Source of the DNA: Tropicibacter oceani
Lineage (GTDB): Bacteria > Pseudomonadota > Alphaproteobacteria > Rhodobacterales > Rhodobacteraceae
Assembly (NCBI RefSeq): GCF_029958925.1
Contig: NZ_CP124616.1
Coordinates: 2,790,001-2,854,000 of the forward strand
DNA: 64,000 bases
Direction of reading: 5' to 3'
The notes beneath the pieces are model-generated. The model saw only the letters and a list, made by a program, of their open reading frames with translations. It ran no database searches and was not told the origin of the DNA. Of the stretch, positions 1 to 7,837 are shown piece by piece. The number at the start of each line of letters is the position of its first letter. Position 1 is the first letter of the stretch. The position numbers were made by a program, and so were the translations under genes.

Positions 1-1958
1 TTCTTGCCCAGTTCCAGCGCCTCGTCCCAGGCGCCCATGGCCAGTTCGACCAGGTCGGCATCGGGGCAATGGGCGTGGTCCAGCGGCACCGGCTTGATCG
101 CCAGGTCTTCGTAGCCGGTGGTCGCGCCATAGGCGGCGTTGCGGTGGTTGCGGATGACGCGCAGCATGTGCTTGCTGTTCTTCTCGTATTTCGAGAAGGC
201 ACCCAGTTCACCCGCCATTTCGGCCGAGGTGGCATAGGCGACGCCGGTCATGATCGCAGTCAGGGCACCGCACAGCGCGCGGCCTTCGTCGCTGTCATAG
301 CCAAAGCCCATGTTCATCAGCAGACCGCCGATGTTGGCATAGCCAAGGCCCAGCGTACGGAAATCATAGGACCGCTGCGCGATTTCCTTGGAGGGGAACT
401 GCGCCATGGTCACGCTGATTTCCAGCGTCAGGGTCCACAGACGCGTGGCGTGCATATAGCTTTCTGCGTCGAACTTGCCGCCGTGCAGGAAGGTCAGCAG
501 GTTCATCGAGGCCAGGTTACAGGCCGTGTCGTCCAGGAACATGTATTCCGAACAGGGGTTCGAGCCGCGGATCTCGCCGTCTTCGGGGCAGGTGTGCCAG
601 GCGTTGACGGTGTCGTGGAACTGGATGCCGGGATCGGCGCAGGCCCAGGCCGCGTGACCGACGTTTTCCCACAGGTCGCGGGCGCTGACGGTTTTGGCGA
701 CGCTGCCATCGGTGCGGCGGATCAGCTCCCATTCCTTGTCTTCGCGCACGGCCTTAAGGAAGGCATCGGTGACGCGGATCGAGTTGTTGGAGTTCTGGCC
801 CGACACGCTTGCATAGGCTTCGCTGTCCCAATCGGTGTCATAGGTCGGGAATTCGATGCTGGCATAGCCCTGCCGCGCATAGTCCAGCACGCGCTTGATA
901 TATGTCTCGGGGATCATCACGCCCTTGGCGGCGCGGATCGCGCCCTTGAGCGCCTCGTTCTTGGCGGGGTCATAGGCGTCGGCTTCGGCGCCGTCCCAGA
1001 CCTTGATCGCCGCGAAGATGCCGTTCAGCATCTTTTCGTGCATCTTGGAGCCGGCGACGATGGACGCCACCTTCTGTTCTTCGAGCACCTTCCAGTTGAT
1101 GAATTCCTCGATATCGGGGTGATCGACGTCACAGATCACCATCTTGGCGGCGCGGCGCGTGGTGCCGCCCGACTTGATGGCGCCCGCCGCCCGGTCACCG
1201 ATCTTGAGAAAGCCCATCAGGCCCGAGGATTTGCCACCACCCGACAGCGGTTCATTCGCGGCGCGCAAGGAGGAGAAGTTGGTGCCGGTGCCGGACCCGT
1301 ACTTGAACAGGCGTGCCTCGCGGACCCACAGGTCCATGATGCCGCCGTCCCCCACCAGATCGTCCTTGACCGACTGGATGAAACAGGCGTGCGGCTGCGG
1401 GTGCTCATAGGCGCTGGTGGATTTGGTCAGCTCGCCGGTCTGGAAGTCGACATAGTAATGCCCCTGCCCCGGACCGTCGATGCCGTAGGCCCAATGCAGA
1501 CCGGTGTTGAACCACTGCGGGCTGTTCGGTGCGGCCATCTGGGTACACAGCATATAGCGCATTTCGTCGAAATAGGCCTGGGCGTCGGCCTCGGTGGTGA
1601 AATAGCCACCTTTCCAGCCCCAATAGGTCCAGGCCCCGGCCAGGCGATCAAAGACCTGCTTGGCGCTGGTTTCGCCGATGCGCTCGGTCTTGGCCGTGGC
1701 GGGCGCCGAGCGCCACAGGAACTCGGGCACGCCCTTTTCCTTGACCTTCTTCAGCTCAGCCGGAACGCCGGCTTTGCGGAAATACTTCTGGGCGATCACG
1801 TCGCTTGCGACCTGGCTCCACTTGGCGGGCACTTCGAGGTTGTCCTGCTTGAACACGACCTTGCCGTCCGGGTTGCGAATTTCCGACGTCGTCGTCGTGA
1901 ATTCGATACCCTCGTAAGCGTCCTGCCCTGCCTTGGTGAATTTTCTTTCGATTTTCAT
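1..1958 (-). CDS. nrdJ: Adenosylcobalamin-dependent (class II) ribonucleotide reductase, 5' part
   Basis: Reduces ribonucleotides to deoxyribonucleotides in the cytosol, using coenzyme B12 instead of a diiron/tyrosyl partner. The visible 652 codons start MKIERKFTKAG at an ATG read leftward from 1958. The reading continues off the left edge, so the C-terminal part, which normally brings this family to about 1200 residues, is outside the window. Recognisable segments are HACFIQSVKDDL near residue 190 and the glycyl-type barrel loop NPCSEYMFLDDTACNLAS near residue 465. Two NrdR-like boxes and a DnaA box lie upstream (2111-2329). No nrdAB or nrdDG genes are visible. Family assignment is firm; use as the main aerobic RNR is inferred. 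Confidence 0.95.
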   Translation of the reverse strand, partial: MKIERKFTKAGQDAYEGIEFTTTTSEIRNPDGKVVFKQDNLEVPAKWSQVASDVIAQKYFRKAGVPAELKKVKEKGVPEFLWRSAPATAKTERIGETSAKQVFDRLAGAWTYWGWKGGYFTTEADAQAYFDEMRYMLCTQMAAPNSPQWFNTGLHWAYGIDGPGQGHYYVDFQTGELTKSTSAYEHPQPHACFIQSVKDDLVGDGGIMDLWVREARLFKYGSGTGTNFSSLRAANEPLSGGGKSSGLMGFLKIGDRAAGAIKSGGTTRRAAKMVICDVDHPDIEEFINWKVLEEQKVASIVAGSKMHEKMLNGIFAAIKVWDGAEADAYDPAKNEALKGAIRAAKGVMIPETYIKRVLDYARQGYASIEFPTYDTDWDSEAYASVSGQNSNNSIRVTDAFLKAVREDKEWELIRRTDGSVAKTVSARDLWENVGHAAWACADPGIQFHDTVNAWHTCPEDGEIRGSNPCSEYMFLDDTACNLASMNLLTFLHGGKFDAESYMHATRLWTLTLEISVTMAQFPSKEIAQRSYDFRTLGLGYANIGGLLMNMGFGYDSDEGRALCGALTAIMTGVAYATSAEMAGELGAFSKYEKNSKHMLRVIRNHRNAAYGATTGYEDLAIKPVPLDHAHCPDADLVELAMGAWDEALELGK

Positions 1959-2110
1959 CCGAACTGCCCCGTTTTCTCTACGTGTGTCCCGTTTTCCCTG
2001 CGCCAGGCCGCCGGTGCGATAAGGGCAAAATTCAACCGTGGCCCGTATCGAACATACGCGCCTGAAAGCCTTTGCTCTCTTGTGGTTTTTGTCTCTGTCC
2101 CTTGGCGCGA

Positions 2111-2126
2111 CCACTATATCTGGTGT
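2111..2126 (-). promoter_or_regulatory. NrdR-box-like site, proximal to nrdJ
   Basis: CCACTATATCTGGTGT matches 14 of 16 positions of the NrdR palindrome consensus (ACAC-W-ATAT-M-T-W-GTGT, from memory). On the minus strand it contains TATAGT, a plausible -10 element. NrdR is the ATP/dATP-sensing repressor of RNR genes and its boxes typically overlap the promoter. The site lies 153 bp before the nrdJ start codon. Confidence 0.7.
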
Positions 2127-2195
2127 GGCTCCGGCCTAGCTTGCACAAAATGGCGCAAACCTTAGCAGATCGTCAACGGGTTTTTTGGCGAATTA

Positions 2196-2211
2196 CCCAT
2201 ATATTTAGTGT
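2196..2211 (-). promoter_or_regulatory. NrdR-box-like site, distal
   Basis: CCCATATATTTAGTGT matches about 12 of 16 consensus positions; the GTGT half is intact and the other half is degenerate. Its start is 85 bp from that of the proximal box, close to eight helical turns, so both would face the same side of the DNA. NrdR box pairs are usually two to three turns apart, so this spacing is unusual. Confidence 0.5.
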
Positions 2212-2320
2212 TGACGGTGGGGCCGCACACTAGGGCCTGTGTTGTCCCCCGATTCATTCACAAGGGCCCGCAAACGCGGCGGGGCCGAAACCTTTGGATT
2301 TCTGCCGCAGTTACGGCAAG

Positions 2321-2329
2321 TTATCCACA
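2321..2329 (+). promoter_or_regulatory. DnaA box
   Basis: TTATCCACA is a perfect consensus DnaA box. It stands alone in the nrdJ upstream region with no cluster of further boxes, so it is not evidence for an origin. DnaA control of ribonucleotide reductase genes is known for nrdAB in other proteobacteria; control of nrdJ here is inferred. Confidence 0.5.
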
Positions 2330-2542
2330 GGCGTTAAGAGTTGCGGCGGGATTGCAGCATTTGTGTGTTGGCGCGCAAAGCTGTCCAGATGTTGTGGCAT
2401 CGGCACCACGATCAAGCCTCAAGCGGCCGTTTGAGAGCAGAATCGCCAGCCCTGCCGCCTGAACGGGCAAAGACGCGGACACAAGCCGCGCGCCACAAGG
2501 ATCACGGGCCAGCAACCATCAGTCATACAAGATATGGAGAAG

Positions 2543-2619
2543 TGGTCGGGGCGGCGAGATTCGAACTCACGACCTTCTGTACCCAAAACAGACGCGCTAC
2601 CAGGCTGCGCCACGCCCCG
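2543..2619 (-). tRNA. tRNA-Pro(TGG)
   Basis: Read leftward this is a 77-nt cloverleaf with a 7-bp acceptor stem (CGGGGCG/CGCCCCG), an AGCCTGGTAGCGC D arm, an anticodon stem TCTGT/ACAGA around loop TTTGGGT (anticodon TGG), a GTTCGAATC T loop, discriminator A and an encoded CCA end. Confidence 0.96.
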
Positions 2620-2677
2620 ACTGGGCCTCGTTTAGCGTCAAGTCACCGGCAAGAAAAGGGCAATTTCGCCCCTGTGC

Positions 2678-3154
2678 CTATTCGCAGGGCCAGGCGGCGC
2701 CCTCGATCGCGGGATGGCGCAGCTGCGCGCCCGGCTGGATGCCCATCTGCGCCGCCAGCCCGCCGTTGATTTCCAGAACGTACCGGATGTCGCCGCCGCC
2801 CTCGATCGCCGTCAGATCGCCGGGGATGGCGTTTGCATGCACCTTTTGCACCACGCCGGTTTCGTCGGCAAAGATCATGTCCAGCCCGATCAGCGTGTTC
2901 TTCATCCAAAAGGCCACAGGCTGCGCCGAAGGATAGACAAACAGCATGCCGCGGCTGCTGGGCATGTCCTCGACGAACATCAGCCCCCGCGCCCGTTCGG
3001 CCGCATCATCAGCCACGTCCACGCCAAAGCGTACCTTGCCGAAATCACCGCGCAGCCAGACCGCACCATCGTCGCAAAGGACCGCGGCAAAACCCGGGGT
3101 CGCGCCCAGGGCCAGGCCCCAGGCCAACGTCAGCGCGCCAAGGCGGCTTCCCAT
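2678..3154 (-). CDS. DUF192 family secreted or membrane-anchored protein
   Basis: A 158-residue protein starting [14 protein letters not shown], with a signal-like hydrophobic N-terminus ending around residue 24 (PGFAA). The rest is a DUF192 domain: [34 protein letters not shown] and [14 protein letters not shown] are the family's usual landmarks. Function of the family is unknown. The start overlaps the last 25 bases of the upstream cold-shock gene in another frame, which suggests co-transcription and coupled translation. A longer in-frame start exists but would run far into the cold-shock gene. Confidence 0.88.
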   Translation of the reverse strand: MGSRLGALTLAWGLALGATPGFAAVLCDDGAVWLRGDFGKVRFGVDVADDAAERARGLMFVEDMPSSRGMLFVYPSAQPVAFWMKNTLIGLDMIFADETGVVQKVHANAIPGDLTAIEGGGDIRYVLEINGGLAAQMGIQPGAQLRHPAIEGAAWPCE

Positions 3155-3657
3155 GCGAATACCTCCATCGCCATGCGGCCGCGGCGGCCATCGACCACGC
3201 GAATGGCCAGCGCCTCGCCCGGTTGCAGATCCGCCAGACCCGAGCGCCGCAGCACCTCGATATGAATGAAGATATCTTCGGGCTTGCCGAAGACATTTGC
3301 AAACCCGAATCCCTTTGCCTTGTCGAACCACTTGACCCGCGCGGGTTCCAGCGGCGCATTGGCCATGACCTCCTGGTCGATGTCCTCGAAATCGGCCAGC
3401 GGCATCCCGGCGCTGCCTTCAGGCGGTTGGATATGGTAAACCTCGGTGGCCTGCACGCCGCGATCCGTGCGCTGCACGCCAATCTCGATCCCGGCGCCAT
3501 CAGCGACCGAGCTTTGTCCGAAATTGCGCAGCACATTGGCATGAAGCAGAATATCAGCCCCGCCGTCGTCCGAGATGACAAAGCCAAACCCTTTGACCGG
3601 ATCGAACCACTTCACCTTACCCTTGACCCGCTCTTCTGCGTTGTCTTGTTGTGTCAA
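3130..3657 (-). CDS. Double cold-shock-domain protein
   Basis: 175 residues holding two cold-shock domains, at about residues 12-75 and 104-170. Each carries an RNP1-like motif: [13 protein letters not shown] in the first and [13 protein letters not shown] in the second. Such proteins bind single-stranded RNA or DNA and act as RNA chaperones. The chosen start is TTG at 3657, because GGAAG lies 6 nt before it and no in-frame ATG lies near. The 140-bp upstream region is non-coding and could be a regulated 5' leader, as is common for csp genes. The two-domain form is typical of alphaproteobacteria. Confidence 0.9.
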   Translation of the reverse strand: MTQQDNAEERVKGKVKWFDPVKGFGFVISDDGGADILLHANVLRNFGQSSVADGAGIEIGVQRTDRGVQATEVYHIQPPEGSAGMPLADFEDIDQEVMANAPLEPARVKWFDKAKGFGFANVFGKPEDIFIHIEVLRRSGLADLQPGEALAIRVVDGRRGRMAMEVFAWEAALAR

Positions 3658-3798
3658 ACCATACTTCCAGTGTCTTTAGTGACGTATCCCACCACCGTCT
3701 TGGCGCATTCCACAGGGGTAGTTCAACCTGTCCGAAAGAGCATTTTTGTGACATTCCCCTGCGTTTTCTGGAAAAGGTGTAACGTAAATCAGCTGAAT

Positions 3799-4404
3799 TC
3801 AGGGATTCAGGCGGGCAATTTCCCAAGGCTGGCCCGCATCCGCCCGGGTCCAGCGGAATCGATCATGCAGGCGAAAGGCGCCATCGGCCCAGAATTCGAT
3901 CTCGACCGGGACAATGCGGAACCCGCCCCAGAACGGCGGACGCGACGGCGACGGCCCGTGTTTGGCGGTGACCTTTGCAACCTCGGCCATCAGCGCGGCG
4001 CGCGACGACAACGGCTGCGATTGCTGCGACGCCCAGGCCCCCAGCCGGCTTTTGAGCGAGCGCGAGGCATAATATTCGTCAGCCTTTGGCCCCTCTTCGC
4101 GTTCGACCGTGCCGCGCACCCGGATCTGACGGCGCAGCGATTTCCAGTGCATGACAAAGGCGGCCTTGCCGGCCTGCTCGATCTCTTGCGCCTTGGTGCT
4201 GGTGTAATTGGTGTAAAACACGAACGCGGCGTCTTCGATTTCCTTCAGCAGCACCATCCGGGCATTGGGCATGCCCTGCGCATCCACCGTCGACAGGGCA
4301 ATGGCGTTGGGATCGTTGATTTCCTGCGCCTCGGCCTCGGCCATCCAGGCGCGTGCGATGGCAAAAGGATCATCGCCTGCAAAAATTCCGCTTCTGTCCG
4401 TCAT
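3799..4404 (-). CDS. pdxH: Pyridoxamine/pyridoxine 5'-phosphate oxidase
   Basis: FMN enzyme that oxidises PNP or PMP to pyridoxal 5'-phosphate in the vitamin B6 pathway. The 201-residue length fits the family. RMVLLKEI near residue 50, [13 protein letters not shown] near 69 and [13 protein letters not shown] near 91 are FMN and substrate-binding segments. The C-terminus carries the family's FRW...WEIARLNP ending. It is read towards the cold-shock gene, with 141 bp between them. Confidence 0.95.
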   Translation of the reverse strand: MTDRSGIFAGDDPFAIARAWMAEAEAQEINDPNAIALSTVDAQGMPNARMVLLKEIEDAAFVFYTNYTSTKAQEIEQAGKAAFVMHWKSLRRQIRVRGTVEREEGPKADEYYASRSLKSRLGAWASQQSQPLSSRAALMAEVAKVTAKHGPSPSRPPFWGGFRIVPVEIEFWADGAFRLHDRFRWTRADAGQPWEIARLNP

Positions 4405-4524
4405 GTCCTTGTCTCCTTGCCCGAATTGCCCTGCCCGCCGCCCCGCACCGCGATTGCAGGCTTGATGGCGTCAGGGGGATCGCCTAAACGACGATAAACG
4501 GGTTATCTGGGTGGAGAAGGCAAT

Positions 4525-5331
4525 ATGTCAAACGGGTTGATGGCGGGAAAGCGCGGTCTCATCATGGGGCTGGCAAATGACAAGTCGATTGCCTGGGGCA
4601 TCGCCAAGGCCTGCGCCGACGCGGGCGCGGAACTGGCCTTTTCCTATCAGGGCGACGCCTTGATGAAGCGCGTCGGCCCGCTGGCCGGGCAACTGGGCAG
4701 CGATATCGTGCTGCCCTGCGACGTGGCCGACGGCGCCTCGATCGACGCTTTGTTCAAATCGCTCAAGGAAAAGTGGGACAGCCTGGATTTCATCGTCCAT
4801 GCCATCGGCTTTTCCGACAAGAACGAATTGCGCGGCCGCTACGTGGACACGTCCAAGGACAACTTCACCATGACCATGGACATCTCGGTCTACAGCTTTA
4901 CCGCCGTGATGCAGCGCGCCGAAAAGATGATGAAGAACGGCGGCAGCGCCGTCACCCTCACCTATTACGGCGCCGAACGCATCATGCCGCATTACAACGT
5001 GATGGGTGTGGCCAAGGCCGCGCTCGAGGCGTCGGTGCGCTACCTGGCCGAGGATCTGGGCAAGGACGGCATCCGCGTCAACGCCATCAGCGCCGGCCCG
5101 ATCAAGACCCTGGCCGCCTCCGGCATCGGCGATTTCCGCTACATCATGAAGTGGAACGAATACAACTCGCCGCTGCGCCGCAACGTCACCATCGAGGACG
5201 TCGGCAAATCGGCGCTGTACCTGCTGTCCGATCTGGGCAGCGGCGTGACCGGCGAAACCCACCATGTCGACGCCGGCTATCACGTGGTCGGGATGAAGGC
5301 GGTGGACGCCCCCGACATCACCAAGGGCTGA
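4525..5331 (+). CDS. fabI: Enoyl-[acyl-carrier-protein] reductase (NADH), FabI type
   Basis: Catalyses the last reductive step of each fatty-acid elongation cycle. 268 residues of the atypical short-chain dehydrogenase fold. GLANDKSIAWGIA near residue 16 is the dinucleotide-binding segment, HAIGF is at about 92, and the catalytic Tyr-X6-Lys occurs in HYNVMGVAKAALE near residue 156. A purine-rich GGAGAAGG precedes the ATG. A LysE-type exporter follows after 6 bp and gpt after that, so the three may be co-transcribed. Alphaproteobacteria often carry two fabI copies; a second is not visible here. Confidence 0.95.
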   Translation: MSNGLMAGKRGLIMGLANDKSIAWGIAKACADAGAELAFSYQGDALMKRVGPLAGQLGSDIVLPCDVADGASIDALFKSLKEKWDSLDFIVHAIGFSDKNELRGRYVDTSKDNFTMTMDISVYSFTAVMQRAEKMMKNGGSAVTLTYYGAERIMPHYNVMGVAKAALEASVRYLAEDLGKDGIRVNAISAGPIKTLAASGIGDFRYIMKWNEYNSPLRRNVTIEDVGKSALYLLSDLGSGVTGETHHVDAGYHVVGMKAVDAPDITKG

Positions 5332-5337
5332 TCCCGC

Positions 5338-5940
5338 ATGGACTGGACCCATATCCTGGCCTTCAACGTCACGCTTCTGGCGGCGATGGCCGTGCCGGGT
5401 CCGGCCTTCCTGTTTGCACTGCGCCAGTCGATCGCGGGCGGCTTTTTGACCGGGGCCGCCACCGGCATTGGCCTGGCACTGGTGGCCTCGGGCTGGACAG
5501 CCGCTGCCCTCTTGGGGCTGGGCGCGGTCTTCGCTCTGGTGCCCTGGGCCTTTGCCCTGCTCAAGATCACCGGCGCGCTTTACCTGATCTGGATCGCCTA
5601 CACGCTCTGGCGCGACGCGCGCCAGCCGGTGGCCGACAGCGCCCGCCCCGGGGCACGCGCCTTTCTGGGCGGAGTGCTGGTGAACCTCGCCAATCCCAAA
5701 TCCGTGCTCTTTGCCGCCTCGGTCCTGCTGGTGATCTTCCCCAAGGACCTTGGGCTGGCCGACAAGGCGCTGATCACCGCCAACCATTTCATCGTCGAAT
5801 GCTGTATCTATACCGCTTTCGCCGCCCTGCTGGCCACACCGCCCGCCCGCGCGGGATACCTGCGCCTCAAACCCATGATCGACCGCATCGCCGGCGCCCT
5901 TCTGGGCGCGCTTGGCCTGCGCCTTCTGCTCGACCGATAA
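5338..5940 (+). CDS. LysE/RhtB family amino-acid exporter
   Basis: A 200-residue membrane protein with about six hydrophobic segments, typical of the LysE superfamily. It opens HILAFNVTLLAAMAVPGPAFLFALRQSIAGG, written in part here (MAVPGPAFLFALRQS), containing the family's PGP motif. LVNLANPKSVLFAASV near residue 117 matches the conserved NPK loop. These permeases export amino acids or homoserine lactones; the substrate cannot be told. It begins 6 bp after fabI. Confidence 0.88.
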   Translation: MDWTHILAFNVTLLAAMAVPGPAFLFALRQSIAGGFLTGAATGIGLALVASGWTAAALLGLGAVFALVPWAFALLKITGALYLIWIAYTLWRDARQPVADSARPGARAFLGGVLVNLANPKSVLFAASVLLVIFPKDLGLADKALITANHFIVECCIYTAFAALLATPPARAGYLRLKPMIDRIAGALLGALGLRLLLDR

Positions 5941-5952
5941 GGAGAGACCCCG

Positions 5953-6471
5953 ATGGACAACCGCCTGCCCCATGAAAAAGGCTTTCACGTCAGCTGGGAC
6001 CAATTGCACCGCGACGCCCGCGCCCTGGCCTGGCGCCTGCAGGGCAAAGGCCCCGACGAAGGCGCATGGCGCGCCGTGGTCGCCATCACCCGCGGCGGCA
6101 TGGCCCCGGCGATGATCGTCGCGCGCGAACTCGACATCCGCACCGTCGACACGGTCAGCGTCAAATCCTACCACTCGGGCGGCGGCAAGGCCGACCAGCG
6201 CCGCGAGGCCCAGGTGCTCAAGGCGCCCGACGCCACGGTTGTCGGCGACGGCACCGGCATCCTGATCATCGACGACCTCGTCGACAGCGGCAAAACCCTC
6301 GAACTGGTGCGCAGCCACTACCCAAAGGCGCATTTCGCCAGCGTCTACGCCAAACCCCAGGGCCGCCCCCAGGTCGATACCTTCATCACCGAGGTCAGCC
6401 AGGACACCTGGATCTTCTTCCCCTGGGACATGGCGCTGCAATACGTCAAACCCTACCGCGGCGAAGACTGA
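5953..6471 (+). CDS. gpt: Xanthine phosphoribosyltransferase
   Basis: Purine salvage enzyme that transfers phosphoribose from PRPP to xanthine and guanine. 172 residues. The PRPP-binding motif is [14 protein letters not shown] near residue 99 (two acidic residues then DSGKT). [16 protein letters not shown] near residue 44 and SVKSYHS near 73 also match enterobacterial Gpt. AAGGAGAGA precedes the ATG and only 12 bp separate it from the exporter gene. Confidence 0.93.
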   Translation: MDNRLPHEKGFHVSWDQLHRDARALAWRLQGKGPDEGAWRAVVAITRGGMAPAMIVARELDIRTVDTVSVKSYHSGGGKADQRREAQVLKAPDATVVGDGTGILIIDDLVDSGKTLELVRSHYPKAHFASVYAKPQGRPQVDTFITEVSQDTWIFFPWDMALQYVKPYRGED

Positions 6472-6484
6472 CCCAAGGGGCCTC

Positions 6485-6556
6485 TTTGTGCCACAAATAT
6501 CCTCGGGGGTTTGGGGGCTGACAGCCCCCAACGGGGGTCTGGGGGCCTGCCCCCAG
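6485..6556 (+). repeat. Dispersed intergenic repeat, CAAATATCC family, copy 1
   Basis: TTTGTGCCACAAATATCC followed by a G-run and two GC palindromes: 6513-6529 (GGGGGCTGACAGCCCCC) and 6539-6556 (CTGGGGGC-CT-GCCCCCAG). Related copies occur at 15018, 18676 and 24138. Here it follows gpt, where the hairpins could end transcription. It fills most of the 134-bp gap before the aminotransferase. Confidence 0.7.
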
Positions 6557-6605
6557 GACGGAATGCGGCCCGCCAGGGCCTCGATCAGATCAAGGGGACC
6601 ACAGC

Positions 6606-7802
6606 ATGACAACCCGGACCAAGGCCACCTTCCCCCCGCCCATCCCCGAAGCCCGGCGCTGGCTTGACGGCGTCACCTTCCCCCCCGGCCGCCCGCTGAT
6701 CAACCTCAGCCAGGCCGCCCCGGTCGACCCGCCCCCGCCGCAGATGCGCGCCGCCATGGCCCGCGCGATCGAGACGCCGCAAACCCATCTCTATGGCCCG
6801 GTTCTGGGCAACGACAGCCTGCGCGCGGCGCTGGCCGAAAACTGGGCGCGCCACTATGGCGGCACCGTCCAGCCGGGCCAGATCGCCATCACCGCAGGCT
6901 GCAACCAGGCCTTTGCCGCGACCATCGCTGCCCTGACCACCGAAGGCGACGAGGTGATCCTGCCGGTTCCGTGGTACTTCAATCACAAGATGTGGCTGGA
7001 CATGTCCGGCGTGACGGCGGTGCCGCTGCACACCGGCCCTGACCTGATCCCCGATGCTGCCGCCGCCGAAACGCTGATCACCGACCGCACCCGCGCCATC
7101 GCGCTGGTGTCGCCCAACAACCCGGGCGGCGTGGAATATCCGCCGCAGACCCTGCGCGCCTTTTTCGATCTGGCGCGCAAATACGGGCTGCGGCTGATCC
7201 TTGACGAAACCTACCGCGATTTCCACAGCCAGTCCGGCGCACCGCATGATCTTTTGGCCGTAACAGACTGGGATCAAACGCTGATCCAGCTTTACAGCTT
7301 TTCCAAGTCCTACCGTTTGACCGGCCACCGCGCCGGGGCCATCATCGCCGATCCGGCCCTGCTGCACGAGATGGAGAAATTCCAGGACACCGTCGCCATC
7401 TGCGCGCCGCAGATGGGCCAGATGGCCGCCGAATGGGGGCTGCGCAATCTCGATCAATGGGTGGCCGAGCAGCGCGATGAAATCCTCGCCCGCCGCCGCG
7501 CCATCGCCGAACACTTCCCGGCCCTTCAGGCCAAGGGCTGGAAACTGTTGGGGCTGGGCGCCTATTTCGCCTATATCGAACACCCGTTCGCGGACACCGC
7601 CGCCCAGATCGCGCCCAAACTGGTGCGCGAAGCGGGCGTGCTGCTGCTGCCCGGCTCGATGTTCTTTCCCAAGGGCGATCCCAGCGGCGACCGGCATTTC
7701 CGCGTCGCCTTTGCCAATACCGACGCCGCCGGCATCGCCGATTTCACCGCGCGACTTGCGGCGCTGGACTGGCCCCTTGCAGCCCCGAAAGGTGCAGCGT
7801 AG
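6606..7802 (+). CDS. PLP-dependent class I/II aminotransferase
   Basis: 398 residues of the aspartate-aminotransferase fold type I. The PLP lysine lies in LYSFSKSYRLTGHRAG near residue 234. SPNNPGGVEYPP near residue 165 is the cofactor-binding Asn loop, followed by LILDETYRDF near 198. The C-terminal HFRVAFAN supplies the usual carboxylate-binding Arg. Substrate is not determinable from sequence. It lies after gpt and 35 bp before ppiD and may be an independent unit, since a repeat with hairpins precedes it. Confidence 0.88.
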   Translation: MTTRTKATFPPPIPEARRWLDGVTFPPGRPLINLSQAAPVDPPPPQMRAAMARAIETPQTHLYGPVLGNDSLRAALAENWARHYGGTVQPGQIAITAGCNQAFAATIAALTTEGDEVILPVPWYFNHKMWLDMSGVTAVPLHTGPDLIPDAAAAETLITDRTRAIALVSPNNPGGVEYPPQTLRAFFDLARKYGLRLILDETYRDFHSQSGAPHDLLAVTDWDQTLIQLYSFSKSYRLTGHRAGAIIADPALLHEMEKFQDTVAICAPQMGQMAAEWGLRNLDQWVAEQRDEILARRRAIAEHFPALQAKGWKLLGLGAYFAYIEHPFADTAAQIAPKLVREAGVLLLPGSMFFPKGDPSGDRHFRVAFANTDAAGIADFTARLAALDWPLAAPKGAA

Positions 7803-7837
7803 ACAAGGCCAGCCTTTAAACCCCGGGGGAGAACCAA

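Larger units (their letters stand above)
1959..2542. other. Long non-coding region upstream of nrdJ
   Basis: These 584 bases separate nrdJ from tRNA-Pro. They hold the two NrdR-like boxes and the DnaA box. Open frames here lack convincing ribosome binding sites or recognisable protein. I see no cobalamin riboswitch landmarks, despite the B12 dependence of the downstream gene. Confidence 0.6.

Noticed and set aside
69-2165. 698-codon open frame on the plus strand opposite nrdJ
   Set aside because: The minus frame encodes a clear class II ribonucleotide reductase; the plus frame is a GC-driven antisense shadow with no recognisable domain.
2321-2329. Replication origin at the DnaA box
   Set aside because: Only a single box, with no A/T-rich unwinding region or cluster of further boxes nearby.
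1959-2542. Cobalamin riboswitch before the B12-dependent RNR
   Set aside because: No B12-box-like core or expected multi-stem layout was seen by eye; NrdR boxes are a better explanation.
4528-6612. 694-codon frame on the minus strand across fabI, LysE and gpt
   Set aside because: Three well-recognised genes occupy the plus strand; the shadow is low-complexity His/Gly/Ala/Asp-rich without domain signatures.
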